Counted from the stretch's first letter, positions 1 through 8,502 are shown. The stretch: 34,955 nt of DNA from Staphylococcus epidermidis (GCA_945870555.1 CAMBSI010000006.1:1-34955), one strand, 5' to 3'. Made by a program: numbers and translations. The notes: a model not told the origin generated them from the sequence alone.

Positions 1-1794
1 GTCATCATTTATACCTACCGCTCAAATAACAATGGGTTTGCCATTTATTACACAGGTGGCCCAACTGGTATTTCTGCACTCTTGAGTGATGAACAAAAAC
101 AAACCTTAGATGCGAATGGTTTATCCATGCCAGCAACAATTTTAGACGCCACCACATTAACCTTGTCAACCCTTGGAAGTAATGGTTCAACAATCGCTTG
201 GACGTCAAGCAATAGTTCGTTAATCAATGCCACCACCGGTGAAGTCATCATTCCAGAATCAGCACAAGCGGTTACCCTAACTGCGAGCGTGACGATTGGA
301 TCACTGGTCGCAGTCGTGAAAACCTTTGTGATCGTGGTCGGATTATTAGAAAATACAGATTTAGTTGATTTCGACGGTTTAGCATTAAACACCATTGGTT
401 ATTCTGAAGTGAAAGTTTTATGGAAAAACCCATCAGGATCAAGTGCTGGCAAAACCTTCGTCGTCGGTGATGCAACTGGATTTGCTTATATCTTTAATAG
501 CGCAGTACTCAGCATCAACGTCGGTGACTTTGTTGGCCTCAACTATAAGGTTGGCGCATTCCGTGGTTTAAATCAAATGACGGAAGTGCAAGTCCTTACC
601 CCAGAAGCAGAAACCGCGCCAACCATCTTAACACCAACTACATGGACATCAACGGAAGCCACAACCTTTGCTACATCGTTAAAAATTGGTGTTCGTTATG
701 TCACGTTTGAAAATGTCATTGGCTATCAAAGCAGTACATTCACGAACGGTTATTTACCAGGTTTTGGAGTCAGACAAATTCAACTTAACGGCGCAGATTC
801 AACCTTAAGAAATACGAAGTTTAACGTTACCGGTTGGATGATTGGCCGTAGCGGAGACGCCCCAGCTAATAGCATCACCATTCAAGGCGAATTGTATTCA
901 AGTCCTGTAGCATTAAGTGATGCTGAAAAGCTCGCTTTAGCTTCAGAACGTTATGTTGCACCTAATGCAAATCCTGCCTTAACCGGTAACTTGACGCTTC
1001 CAACGACCACCACGCCATCAGGCACAACAATCACTGCTAATATAGCTTGGACATCATCGAACACGGATGTTATTTCTAATACGGGGGTTGTGACTCGACC
1101 AGCTATTGGGTCTTCTGATGCAGACGTAACCATGTCTTATGTTTTAAGTGTTGGTGAGTTATCTACAGTATCAAGGGATATTGCATACACAGTAAAAGCT
1201 TTAGAGGATTTACCTGCAGTTTTTGCAACTGATCTCTTTATTAACTTCTATATGGAAGGTTCAACGGGCAATAGAAAAGTTATTGCAGTTCATAACAATA
1301 CTGGAAGTACTGTTGATTTATCAAATTATAAAATTGGGTCGCTCAATAATCTCGTTGCAGCTCCTGTTGCAGCAAATATTCTTGGACCAACATTATCGGG
1401 AAATCTTGAACAAGGTAAATCGATCATTATTCATCATGCTGACATGACCAATTCTGCTGTAGCCGGATACATTGCCGAGTTTAAAACCATGGTTGACACT
1501 TTACCTACCGGAAATATTGCTGTGACCAATGGATATACGTTTAACGGTACGCAAGGCGATGTAATGGCAGTAGCCAAAAACATTTCAGGAACTTGGACCT
1601 TTGTTGATTTTTTAGGAGAATGGACAGCCGCGATTTCACCCGGATCCTCAGGTGCTTGGGAAACGTCCTATACAAAAGATAAATCTTTATATAGAAAATC
1701 AACTGTTGTAAATCCAACCACAACCACGGATTGGACCGAATGGGATGTAGCAGACGTTCATTCATTTGATTCTAGAACATATACTTGGCGTTAA
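1..1794 (+). CDS. Large surface protein, C-terminal part (Ig-like, OB-like and lamin-tail domains)
   Basis: The frame is open from base 1, so the gene starts upstream; the ORF-track start at 82 is only an internal TTG. About 597 residues are visible. Two modules resemble atrophied bacterial Ig-like domains, each with an 'AWTSSN' core (near residues 67 and 350). Between them (about 130-200) is a stretch resembling the OB-like fold of secreted nucleases ('GDATGFAYIF', 'VGDFVGL', 'FRGLNQ'). The last 185 residues or so, from 'DLFINFYMEG', match the lamin-tail domain pattern that often sits beside extracellular nucleases, including the late 'KDKSLYRKS'. No catalytic domain is visible; it could lie upstream. 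A terminator follows 18 nt after the stop. A role in cell-surface binding or extracellular nucleic-acid use is inferred from domains and from the lamin-tail/SNase lipoprotein two genes downstream. Confidence 0.8.
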   Translation, partial: VIIYTYRSNNNGFAIYYTGGPTGISALLSDEQKQTLDANGLSMPATILDATTLTLSTLGSNGSTIAWTSSNSSLINATTGEVIIPESAQAVTLTASVTIGSLVAVVKTFVIVVGLLENTDLVDFDGLALNTIGYSEVKVLWKNPSGSSAGKTFVVGDATGFAYIFNSAVLSINVGDFVGLNYKVGAFRGLNQMTEVQVLTPEAETAPTILTPTTWTSTEATTFATSLKIGVRYVTFENVIGYQSSTFTNGYLPGFGVRQIQLNGADSTLRNTKFNVTGWMIGRSGDAPANSITIQGELYSSPVALSDAEKLALASERYVAPNANPALTGNLTLPTTTTPSGTTITANIAWTSSNTDVISNTGVVTRPAIGSSDADVTMSYVLSVGELSTVSRDIAYTVKALEDLPAVFATDLFINFYMEGSTGNRKVIAVHNNTGSTVDLSNYKIGSLNNLVAAPVAANILGPTLSGNLEQGKSIIIHHADMTNSAVAGYIAEFKTMVDTLPTGNIAVTNGYTFNGTQGDVMAVAKNISGTWTFVDFLGEWTAAISPGSSGAWETSYTKDKSLYRKSTVVNPTTTTDWTEWDVADVHSFDSRTYTWR

Positions 1795-1801
1795 TTTCGA
1801 T

Positions 1802-1807
1802 TATAAG
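1802..1807 (+). promoter_or_regulatory. Possible -10 box for the two-TM membrane gene
   Basis: TATAAG lies just after the stop of the preceding gene and 48 nt before the ATG at 1856. If used, the transcript would begin near 1814, so the terminator-like hairpin would form at its very 5' end. No clear -35 is visible. Weak call. Confidence 0.25.
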
Positions 1808-1812
1808 CAAAC

Positions 1813-1839
1813 AAAAAGGTGCTTTATTAGCACCTTTTT
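1813..1839 (+). terminator. Intrinsic terminator after the surface protein gene
   Basis: Perfect 10-bp stem AAAAAGGTGC / GCACCTTTTT with loop TTTATTA. It is flanked by A and T runs, so it could work in both directions. It lies between the stop at 1794 and the next start at 1856. Confidence 0.85.
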
Positions 1840-1855
1840 CTTTGAAGAACAAAGT

Positions 1856-2710
1856 ATGAATCATTACAAAAAATACATATCATTGTTTCTTTACTTGATT
1901 TTTTCAATCGTGAGTTCTATCCTTGCTATCACTTTTTCCCAAGCTTCAAAGATTGTGGATTTTTTGGCAGTTAATCAGGAAACCTTAGAAGAAAATCCCC
2001 TTGCTTTCTTTTCTGCAACTGCAATCGCAAATCGCCACGACGGTAGTGATGCATTTGTGGTTGAAGAACCCATTATTGATCAACTTTATTCATCGAGTGA
2101 TATTGAATTTCGCTTTCGTTTGTTTACACTTGTTTCCTTTCAAGAAAATGATGTTAATGACATCCTTGTTTTTTACTTAGATGATATTTTAGTTGACGAT
2201 GAATTGGTCTTACCGGCTGATGATGGTGAAGTTGATATACGGATGAAGATTGAGTTTAACCAACCCATCGCTGAGAACCAATCCATTTTTCAAACCATAC
2301 CGTTTGTAACTGGGTATGACGCTACCACTAGGGTTATCTTCTTTGAATACAGCCAATTTAATGATGCGATTCAACCCTTAACCATTCAACGTATTGAAAT
2401 TGTGTATGCCGTTCTCGATATCGGTTTAACTTCTACACTGGTGATGGATGAAGATGTCATGTCTCTCATTGATGACATGACCTACCAACCTTCCGTGATG
2501 TACGCCGACAGTTATTTAACCAATCCATCCATTTATTATGATGCGATTTGGTTAACGCGTTTCAAGGAATTCAATATTTATGATGTTTATTACTTAGGTG
2601 GCGTTTTTTTATTCTTACTTCTGATTGGATATTTTTCATTTATTTATCCAAACATGCGGCAGAAGAAAACTTTGAATTCCAATACCGATACAAAGGGAAA
2701 CATTCTATAA
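1856..2710 (+). CDS. Unknown protein with N- and C-terminal membrane segments
   Basis: The track starts this ORF at 1766, inside the previous gene and before a terminator. The ATG at 1856 ('MNHYKKYISL') is preferred because it places a hydrophobic segment (about residues 8-27) at the N-terminus and removes the overlap. The protein is then 284 aa. A second membrane segment lies near residues 242-262 ('GGVFLFLLLIGYF'), followed by a short polar tail. The roughly 210-residue middle is acidic and mostly beta-like, probably extracytoplasmic, with no cysteine or catalytic motif I recognise. It sits between two lamin-tail proteins, so a part in the same surface assembly is plausible but unproven. 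I do not recognise the family. Confidence 0.7.
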   Translation: MNHYKKYISLFLYLIFSIVSSILAITFSQASKIVDFLAVNQETLEENPLAFFSATAIANRHDGSDAFVVEEPIIDQLYSSSDIEFRFRLFTLVSFQENDVNDILVFYLDDILVDDELVLPADDGEVDIRMKIEFNQPIAENQSIFQTIPFVTGYDATTRVIFFEYSQFNDAIQPLTIQRIEIVYAVLDIGLTSTLVMDEDVMSLIDDMTYQPSVMYADSYLTNPSIYYDAIWLTRFKEFNIYDVYYLGGVFLFLLLIGYFSFIYPNMRQKKTLNSNTDTKGNIL

Positions 2711-2711
2711 T
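2706..2711 (+). promoter_or_regulatory. -10 box overlapping a stop codon, 6 nt before the lipoprotein ATG
   Basis: TATAAT spans the stop codon of the previous gene and is followed by only 6 nt before ATG 2718, with no Shine-Dalgarno. This fits a leaderless transcript. No convincing -35 at 17 nt. Confidence 0.4.
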
Positions 2712-2717
2712 TAAATT

Positions 2718-4001
2718 ATGAAAAAATTCATCTCAGTCTTATCACTTTTGTTGGTTGCGGCATGTAATCCGAGTACTTCTTTAAGTGAATCATCTTCATC
2801 CTTTGTTTTTAGTTCTAGTTCAGTTAGTGTCGAGAGCTCATCAGAACTTGAGGTTTTACCAAATTTAGTCTTTTCTAAATTGATTACCGGCACCGCTTCA
2901 CGTAACAATGTGATAGAACTTTATAATGCAGGAACAACTGGGCTTGATCTATCATCCTTCTCGATTGATTTTTATTCGAATGGATCAGAGGAAGTGACAG
3001 CCTCAATCGAACTGTCGGGTTCGTTAAGTGAACAGAGCTTTTTCATCATCGGAAGTGCAAACACAACGACCGAAGGCTTACTTGAAAAAATGGATTTTGT
3101 TTATCCTTCTGTATCGCTTCCGTTTAATGGCAATGACTATATCGCCATCACCAAGGATGGCCTTAAAATTGACGTTCTTGGATATTTAGGCTCAGACTTC
3201 GACTATTCAAAAAATGTGACGCTCATTCGCTTGGGTGAAACCGCCTCATACCAAGCTTCGGTCAACTATGATCCATTCCAATTTATTCGTTACATTCCGG
3301 ATTACACAACGAGTCTTGGTTTGGATACCCATCCGATTAAAACGATTGACCAATTGATGGAAGGACCAATGCTAGAAGAACGTTATCTTTCGATGCCTTA
3401 TGTTCAAGTTGGCAGCACAACCGTTGGTGGTGGTGGGGCAGTTTTAACAACGAATTCTTCAGTTGCCGATGGTGATACGGCGTTTTTTTCAGCGGGAAAT
3501 GGATTTCCTGGTGGATCGGTCAGATACTACTACATCAATACACCTGAAGTAGATGGTAGTTATACAAATGCTGAGCCATGGGGATATGTGGCGAGTAAAT
3601 ATCACAAAGAATTTATCATGAGCAATCGAAACAGTTCAACATTTCGCGTTCAATCGATTCCCGGTGGTGCTCTAAAAGAAGTGAACAATCGAAGCCTTGG
3701 TCTCATATGGGTTAATGGTCAACTCGCACAATTTTTAATTGTTAGGGAAGGTTTAACCGAAGATGTGGGCATGAGTTTTGGTGCAAGTGATTTGTTACTC
3801 ACCGACCGTGACGTTCCTTATTTAACCTTTTTGCAATTTGCGGAACATCAAGCAAAATTAAATGGTTGGGGAACAAAAGGTTATCCCATTCAATTAACCG
3901 GTGAAAAATCTCCTGACTGGAATTATCAAGCGAATGGTGGCGTCGGGGCTTTATCCACCACCAATCCAGTCTGGTTACCCCATATCGAATTACCTTGGTA
4001 A
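2718..4001 (+). CDS. Lipoprotein with lamin-tail domain and staphylococcal-nuclease-like domain
   Basis: 427 aa. Signal peptide with lipobox 'VAAC' (Cys16), so a membrane-anchored exported lipoprotein; a Ser-rich linker follows (about 17-45). Residues about 48-200 form a lamin-tail domain ('NNVIELYNAG', 'FNGNDYIAI'). Residues about 225-400 resemble a thermonuclease/SNase fold: 'DGDT' (D251-T254), 'VRYYYINTPE' (R269, T275, E277) and 'NNRSLGLIWVNG' with R325 aligning to the catalytic Arg of SNase. The usual 'DTPE' is 'NTPE', so one calcium-ligand Asp is Asn (N274). It is probably an extracellular nuclease or a nucleic-acid-binding derivative; activity cannot be judged from sequence. A terminator follows 7 nt after the stop. 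Confidence 0.8.
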   Translation: MKKFISVLSLLLVAACNPSTSLSESSSSFVFSSSSVSVESSSELEVLPNLVFSKLITGTASRNNVIELYNAGTTGLDLSSFSIDFYSNGSEEVTASIELSGSLSEQSFFIIGSANTTTEGLLEKMDFVYPSVSLPFNGNDYIAITKDGLKIDVLGYLGSDFDYSKNVTLIRLGETASYQASVNYDPFQFIRYIPDYTTSLGLDTHPIKTIDQLMEGPMLEERYLSMPYVQVGSTTVGGGGAVLTTNSSVADGDTAFFSAGNGFPGGSVRYYYINTPEVDGSYTNAEPWGYVASKYHKEFIMSNRNSSTFRVQSIPGGALKEVNNRSLGLIWVNGQLAQFLIVREGLTEDVGMSFGASDLLLTDRDVPYLTFLQFAEHQAKLNGWGTKGYPIQLTGEKSPDWNYQANGGVGALSTTNPVWLPHIELPW

Positions 4002-4008
4002 AATACAA

Positions 4009-4030
4009 AACCCGCTTGAAAAAGCGGGTT
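4009..4030. terminator. Bidirectional intrinsic terminator
   Basis: Perfect 9-bp stem AACCCGCTT / AAGCGGGTT with a GAAA loop. T-rich sequence follows on both strands. It can end the lipoprotein gene on the + strand and tRNA-Leu on the - strand. Confidence 0.85.
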
Positions 4031-4041
4031 ATTTTATGTTT

Positions 4042-4126
4042 TGGTGCAGGTAGGGAGACTCGAACTCCCAAGGGTTACCCCATACGCCCCTCAAACGTAC
4101 GCGTCTACCAATTTCGCCATACCTGC
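4042..4126 (-). tRNA. trnL-GAG: tRNA-Leu (GAG)
   Basis: Read on the minus strand: acceptor GCAGGTA pairs with TACCTGC, CCA is encoded, the T arm is GGGAG-TTCGAGT-CTCCC and there is a long class II variable arm. The anticodon stem TACGT/GCGTA encloses loop TTGAGGG, giving anticodon GAG, which reads CUU/CUC leucine codons. It lies 32 nt after the mgtE stop and has its own TATAAT box 9 nt upstream. Confidence 0.95.
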
Positions 4127-4135
4127 GCGAATATG

Positions 4136-4141
4136 ATTATA
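4136..4141 (-). promoter_or_regulatory. -10 box of tRNA-Leu
   Basis: TATAAT on the minus strand, 9 nt from the mature tRNA 5' end. The same spacing is seen at tRNA-Ser(GGA) and tRNA-Ser(CGA), and implies a 5' leader of only a few nucleotides. The -35 region is weak. Confidence 0.6.
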
Positions 4142-4158
4142 ACCAAAATGCGCGTTAA

Positions 4159-5586
4159 TTAAAAGAAATTAAACAGAAAATTGGCTAATAAGAAGTAAAT
4201 TAGCAGAGAACTAAAGTCAACCAAGGTTGTTAAAAAAGGCGAGGACATCACCGCTGGATCTTTTTTTAACTTGAGGGCAAGTAATGGGACTAAACTCCCT
4301 AACATTTTTGAAATGATAATTGCCACCAATAACGTTAAACTGACGAGACCAGAAAGGCGCGTGATAAAAAACCACCAAGCTTGCTGATACATTGGTAAAT
4401 CCATATCTAGTGGTAAACGAATAAAGCCTGATGCTAATTGGATAAAAATGAATCCAAAGGCGAATAGACTTGTTAAACATGCAGTTAGGAGTGCAACATT
4501 TAATTCTTTTTTCACCACAAATCCAAAATCTTTCATCGAGATTTCTTTAACTGCAATTGCACGCGTAATCATCGCAACCGATTGATTTCCAGTATTACCA
4601 CCGGTATTCATGATTCCTGGAATAAATGCGGTTAAGATAACCACACTTTCTAAAGTGCCTTGGAACTGATTAATGGTAAAGGTTGAAATCGCACCCAGGA
4701 CCATCAGTCCAATAATCCACGGAACCGATTTCATCACAATTGCATTCGGTTTACTTTGGCGATAATTTCCGTCTAAAGGTTGAATCGCAGCCATCTTTAA
4801 AAAGTCTTCACTGGCTTCTTTATCGATAACGTCAACAATATCATCGATCGTGATAATGCCCACCAAATGATTCGATTCGTTTAAAACGGGAATAACGGAC
4901 AAGTCATAACGCTTAAATAATTGGGAGACTTCTTCTTGGTCGGTATGCACAAAACACGATATAAACTCACGATTCATGACCTCTTGGACTAACATATTGG
5001 ATTCATGAAAAACCACATCTTCAATATAAATAATGCCTTTTAGAAAACGCTTTTCATCAACAATAAAGTTTGAGTAGATTGTTTCTTTATCGCGACCGAC
5101 TTTTCGAATCTTATCTAATGTTTGACCAATCGTGGCCGTCTCAGCGATGGTCACATATTCTGTTGTCATGATACTGCCAGCAGTGCCAGGTTTGTAATTG
5201 AGCAGGTTATTGATATCTTGGCGAATAGAAGGATCTGCAACTTTGAGGATGCGAGAAACAAGATTTGCAGGCATATCAGAAAGGAAGTCTGCTACGTCAT
5301 CTTGATAGGAGTGATTGATTAAATCCACCAATTGTTTATCACTAAAAATATGAAGAAGGTTTTCTTGCTGCTCAGGGGATAAATGTGAAAAGAGTTCAGA
5401 TGTATGATCTGAATTACAAGTCCGAAAAATAAATAACAAATCCTCCGGATGGCTAAGGTGATTCATGATGGATGCTAAATCAATCACGCGGTACTTTTCA
5501 AACAAATGTCGGATTTTCTTTACATCTTTTTTATGAATGTAAGATTTTAAAGTGTTTAACGTTATTAATTTATTTGACATTTCCAT
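4159..5586 (-). CDS. mgtE: Magnesium transporter MgtE
   Basis: 475 aa, full length for MgtE, a Mg2+-gated Mg2+ channel of the cytoplasmic membrane. A helical N domain (about 10-135) is followed by two CBS domains (about 140-265; 'GSIMTTEYVTI' and 'VMNREFISCFVHTDQEEV'). Five membrane helices follow from about 287, with the family signature 'MNTGGNTGNQS' and the last-helix motif 'SPFLTTLVDFSSLLIYF'. The start at 5586 has AGAGG 9 nt upstream; a second in-frame ATG lies 6 nt in. It is divergent from the flippase-glycosyltransferase gene across only 38 bp, leaving no room for a magnesium riboswitch, so control is likely through the protein's own CBS/N-domain Mg2+ sensing. Confidence 0.95.
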   Translation of the reverse strand: MEMSNKLITLNTLKSYIHKKDVKKIRHLFEKYRVIDLASIMNHLSHPEDLLFIFRTCNSDHTSELFSHLSPEQQENLLHIFSDKQLVDLINHSYQDDVADFLSDMPANLVSRILKVADPSIRQDINNLLNYKPGTAGSIMTTEYVTIAETATIGQTLDKIRKVGRDKETIYSNFIVDEKRFLKGIIYIEDVVFHESNMLVQEVMNREFISCFVHTDQEEVSQLFKRYDLSVIPVLNESNHLVGIITIDDIVDVIDKEASEDFLKMAAIQPLDGNYRQSKPNAIVMKSVPWIIGLMVLGAISTFTINQFQGTLESVVILTAFIPGIMNTGGNTGNQSVAMITRAIAVKEISMKDFGFVVKKELNVALLTACLTSLFAFGFIFIQLASGFIRLPLDMDLPMYQQAWWFFITRLSGLVSLTLLVAIIISKMLGSLVPLLALKLKKDPAVMSSPFLTTLVDFSSLLIYFLLANFLFNFF

Positions 5587-5605
5587 ATCATTTTACCTCT
5601 TTTCA

Positions 5606-5611
5606 TATAAA
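5606..5611 (+). promoter_or_regulatory. Possible -10 box, near-leaderless start of the fusion gene
   Basis: TATAAA 13 nt before ATG 5625, with a second TATAAG at 5614-5619. No Shine-Dalgarno precedes the ATG. The whole divergent region is 38 bp. Confidence 0.4.
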
Positions 5612-5624
5612 ATTATAAGTAAGA

Positions 5625-7898
5625 ATGGATATGGAAGCCGTCAAAGACCACTTACCTCATCCAAAACATAAAATTCAAAAACAAAATTGGGTTATTTTTT
5701 TCTTTTTCTTGTCGATTGGAATTGGCGTCCTATTTACAACCATATCCTTACAAAATGATCTGAGTAACCTTGATTTTTCTGCAATCTTAAACGCGAGTCA
5801 AACTTGGTTAGCAAATTGGCCGATGATGGTCGTTGCAATCATGATGCTAGTGACCATCATGGTCACTAGTGGCATTCGTTACCAACTCTTGTTAAGAAAA
5901 GCGAAATCTGAAGTCCGCTTTCGCGAAAGTTTGATGTTTGGTATTCTTGCCAGGTATTACGTATTAATTACGCCTTGGGCTTTAGGATCTCAACCAATTT
6001 TAATTGGCCTACTTTATCAACGAAAATATTCGATTGGTCAAGCGACGAATGCAGTCATGTTAGATTTATTGATGATGCGTTTAAGTATGGCAATGATTGT
6101 TGCGGTCGCGCTCCTAGGATTTTCTCATTTGGTTTCGCCAGTCATTATCACGATTGCTTGGATCGGTTTTTTCTTAACTTGTGTCTTTCCTATTTTATTG
6201 GTGTTAGGTTCAGTACAACCATGGCTAGAAAAATTGGTAAAGAGTCTAATTCACTTCGCATTTCCTAAAAAACATCCAAAAATGATCCAATCGATCGAAC
6301 ATAGTTTGACTCAATATCGCCAAGCTTTTAAAGAATATCGCCAACATAAACAAGGTATGTTTTTTGTATTTTTGTTTGCGTTGATTTCTCAAATTGCAAT
6401 GTTATCGATACCGTATTTTTTGTTGGCAAGTTTTTCACAAGATATTTTCAATCCTCAATTTGGATTGTTTACTTTTTGGAACTTGGTCATGATGATGGCA
6501 ATTGCAAATGTGATCATAGGCGTTGCCCCTACCTTAGGAAGTGCTGGAGCAGCGGAACTAACCTTTGCAACCTTTTTCTCGATATTTCTAAGTGGTAATT
6601 TTATGTTTTGGGCGATATTACTATGGAGAGGGATGTTGTTTTACGTTTGGTTAATCATTGGAATCCTGATGAGTTTGTCCTTAAGTTTAACCCAAAAAAA
6701 ATCCAAGAAAAAAGCGCAAAAACTTGATTTAAAGTTTCCTTTAAAAGTATTTATATTTAATGATGGTTTTTTTCCCATGATTGACGGGGTCGTTCGTGCG
6801 GTCGATGGTTATGCAAAGTATTTAGTTTCCAAAGGGATTGATGTCACGGTCGTGGTACCTTTTAATGGTGATACAAAACCATTCCCTTATCAAGTGATTG
6901 CCATTCCTCAATATAAAATTCCTGGTTTTTTTTATCCTGTCCCATATGGTGTTAATCGAAAAAAAATATGGAAAAAACTCCAGTATGACGGTCCGACGAT
7001 TTATCACGCTCACACACCCTTTTTGTTAGGTCATCTTGCATTGAGACTATCAAAGCGATTTCAAGTTCCGCTTGTCACAACCTTCCATAGCAAATATTTC
7101 GATGATTACTATGCGGCAACCAAAAATCGCTTGGTTTCAAATATTTTAAAGTATTTCACCATCAATTATTTTCGAAAGTCGAATGCGATTTGGACCGTTT
7201 CTGATGCGACTGTGAAGACCATTCATGCATATGGATTAACCGATCGACCCATCAAAGTTATCTCCAATGGCGTGGATATCAAACCAAATCCTTGGATAGG
7301 AAAAGAAAAAGAAAAAGTACTCAAGACATATGGCATTCAATCTGGGGTGCCAATTCTATTGTTTGTTGGTCAACTAATTTGGCAAAAAAATTTAAAACTC
7401 ATCATCGACACCTATTCATGCTTAGAAAAAAAAGGGTTCACATTTCAAGCAATGTTTGTTGGTGATGGTCGTCACCAGGATGATATCAAAGCCTATGCAA
7501 AAGACTTAAACCTGCAATCTAACATTATCTTTACAGGTCAAATCAAGGATTATCAAGTTTTATCAACGATATATGCCTTAAGTCATTTATTCTTTTTCCC
7601 ATCTGCATACGATAACGATCCGCTTGTTATCAAAGAAGCGGCCGCTCACGGTTTGCCTTCCCTTGTCTTAGCAAACACTTCCGTATCAACGTTAATTCAT
7701 CATGACGATAATGGCTTCATTCAAGATGGTGATGCCAATTTATTTGCAGAACGAATCATCAATATTTTCCTAAATCAGCAAAAACGAACGCTTGTAGGTT
7801 TGAACGCAAAGGCAACTTTGGTGAAGGGATGGAATGAAACCTTATTAAGTTTAATCCCTTCTTACGCATCCGTGATTGATGACTATTATTCAACGTAA
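5625..7898 (+). CDS. Flippase-like membrane domain fused to a GT4 glycosyltransferase
   Basis: 757 aa with two parts. Residues about 20-350 form a multi-helix membrane region of the lysylphosphatidylglycerol-synthase-TM/UPF0104 type: 'PWALGSQPILIGLL' matches the family's early glycine-rich motif and 'PTLGSAGAAE' the late P-x-G-x-G-x-E-like motif. Residues about 372-757 form a GT-B family 4 glycosyltransferase: 'DGFFPMIDGVVRAV', 'AHTPFLLGHLA', 'TTFHSKYFDDYYA', 'FVGQLIWQKN' and 'SAYDNDPLVIKEAAAHG'. The E-x7-E signature is D-x7-E here (D663/E671). The GT half resembles diacylglycerol glucosyltransferases of Mollicutes, so membrane glycolipid synthesis coupled to translocation is the best guess; acceptor and sugar are not readable. 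Confidence 0.85.
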   Translation: MDMEAVKDHLPHPKHKIQKQNWVIFFFFLSIGIGVLFTTISLQNDLSNLDFSAILNASQTWLANWPMMVVAIMMLVTIMVTSGIRYQLLLRKAKSEVRFRESLMFGILARYYVLITPWALGSQPILIGLLYQRKYSIGQATNAVMLDLLMMRLSMAMIVAVALLGFSHLVSPVIITIAWIGFFLTCVFPILLVLGSVQPWLEKLVKSLIHFAFPKKHPKMIQSIEHSLTQYRQAFKEYRQHKQGMFFVFLFALISQIAMLSIPYFLLASFSQDIFNPQFGLFTFWNLVMMMAIANVIIGVAPTLGSAGAAELTFATFFSIFLSGNFMFWAILLWRGMLFYVWLIIGILMSLSLSLTQKKSKKKAQKLDLKFPLKVFIFNDGFFPMIDGVVRAVDGYAKYLVSKGIDVTVVVPFNGDTKPFPYQVIAIPQYKIPGFFYPVPYGVNRKKIWKKLQYDGPTIYHAHTPFLLGHLALRLSKRFQVPLVTTFHSKYFDDYYAATKNRLVSNILKYFTINYFRKSNAIWTVSDATVKTIHAYGLTDRPIKVISNGVDIKPNPWIGKEKEKVLKTYGIQSGVPILLFVGQLIWQKNLKLIIDTYSCLEKKGFTFQAMFVGDGRHQDDIKAYAKDLNLQSNIIFTGQIKDYQVLSTIYALSHLFFFPSAYDNDPLVIKEAAAHGLPSLVLANTSVSTLIHHDDNGFIQDGDANLFAERIINIFLNQQKRTLVGLNAKATLVKGWNETLLSLIPSYASVIDDYYST

Positions 7899-7906
7899 AT
7901 TTTTCA

Positions 7907-7912
7907 TATAAT
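7907..7912 (+). promoter_or_regulatory. -10 box of pduL, 9 nt before ATG
   Basis: Perfect TATAAT ending 9 nt before ATG 7922. There is no Shine-Dalgarno between them, so a leaderless mRNA is likely. Confidence 0.6.
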
Positions 7913-7921
7913 AGAAACTAT

Positions 7922-8494
7922 ATGAAAACAATATTGGTTGAAACGTCGGCAAGGCATATCCACTTAACACAAAAAGATTTGGAAGTCCTTTGTGGGGTTG
8001 GTTTCAAAATGGAATCCATTCGCCCATTATCCCAACCAGGGCAATATGTGGCAAATGTAAGACTCACATTGGTTGGCCCTAAAAAGAGTATAGAAAATGT
8101 GGTGGTTTTAGGTCCTGTTCGACCCGCATCTCAAGTTGAAGTTTCTGCAACTGAAGCTAGAATGTTAGGGGTCAATCCACCGATTCGTGAATCTGGAGAT
8201 ATTCAAGGTTCGTCCTCGATTACCATTGTTGGACCCAAAGGCCAAATCACCTTAGCTCAAGGTTGTATCATTGCCAAAAGGCATGTTCATATGACCCCTA
8301 TGGATGCGCAGTATTTTGGAGTTACCGATAAGCAAATGATTTCTGTCAAGGTTCAGTCAGTTTCAAGAAGTCTTATTTTTGCCGATGTAGTCGTGCGTGT
8401 TCGGAAGGATTTTGCATTAGCGATGCATATTGATACCGATGAAGCGAATGCTGCAGGTTTAACTGGTGATACCCAAGGTGAAATCATTCGATAG
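7922..8494 (+). CDS. pduL: Phosphate acyltransferase PduL
   Basis: 190 aa, two tandem PduL beta-barrel repeats. Zinc-ligand histidines are visible in 'SARHIHL', 'AKRHVHMTP' and 'FALAMHIDTDEANA', all family signatures. PduL swaps CoA and phosphate on short acyl groups. No microcompartment shell or propanediol genes are nearby, and there is no N-terminal encapsulation extension before 'ILVETSARHIHL', so it probably serves as the housekeeping phosphotransacetylase of acetate fermentation. The partner acetate kinase is not in this window. Monocistronic by appearance: its own promoter upstream and the metK promoter just after the stop. Confidence 0.9.
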   Translation: MKTILVETSARHIHLTQKDLEVLCGVGFKMESIRPLSQPGQYVANVRLTLVGPKKSIENVVVLGPVRPASQVEVSATEARMLGVNPPIRESGDIQGSSSITIVGPKGQITLAQGCIIAKRHVHMTPMDAQYFGVTDKQMISVKVQSVSRSLIFADVVVRVRKDFALAMHIDTDEANAAGLTGDTQGEIIR

Positions 8495-8502
8495 GCGTGT
8501 TT

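Noticed and set aside
82-1794. Track start at 82 for the first gene
   Set aside because: It is a TTG inside an open frame that runs to base 1; the gene is 5'-truncated by the window.
5587-5624. Magnesium riboswitch (M-box/ykoK) before mgtE
   Set aside because: The divergent gap is 38 bp, too short.
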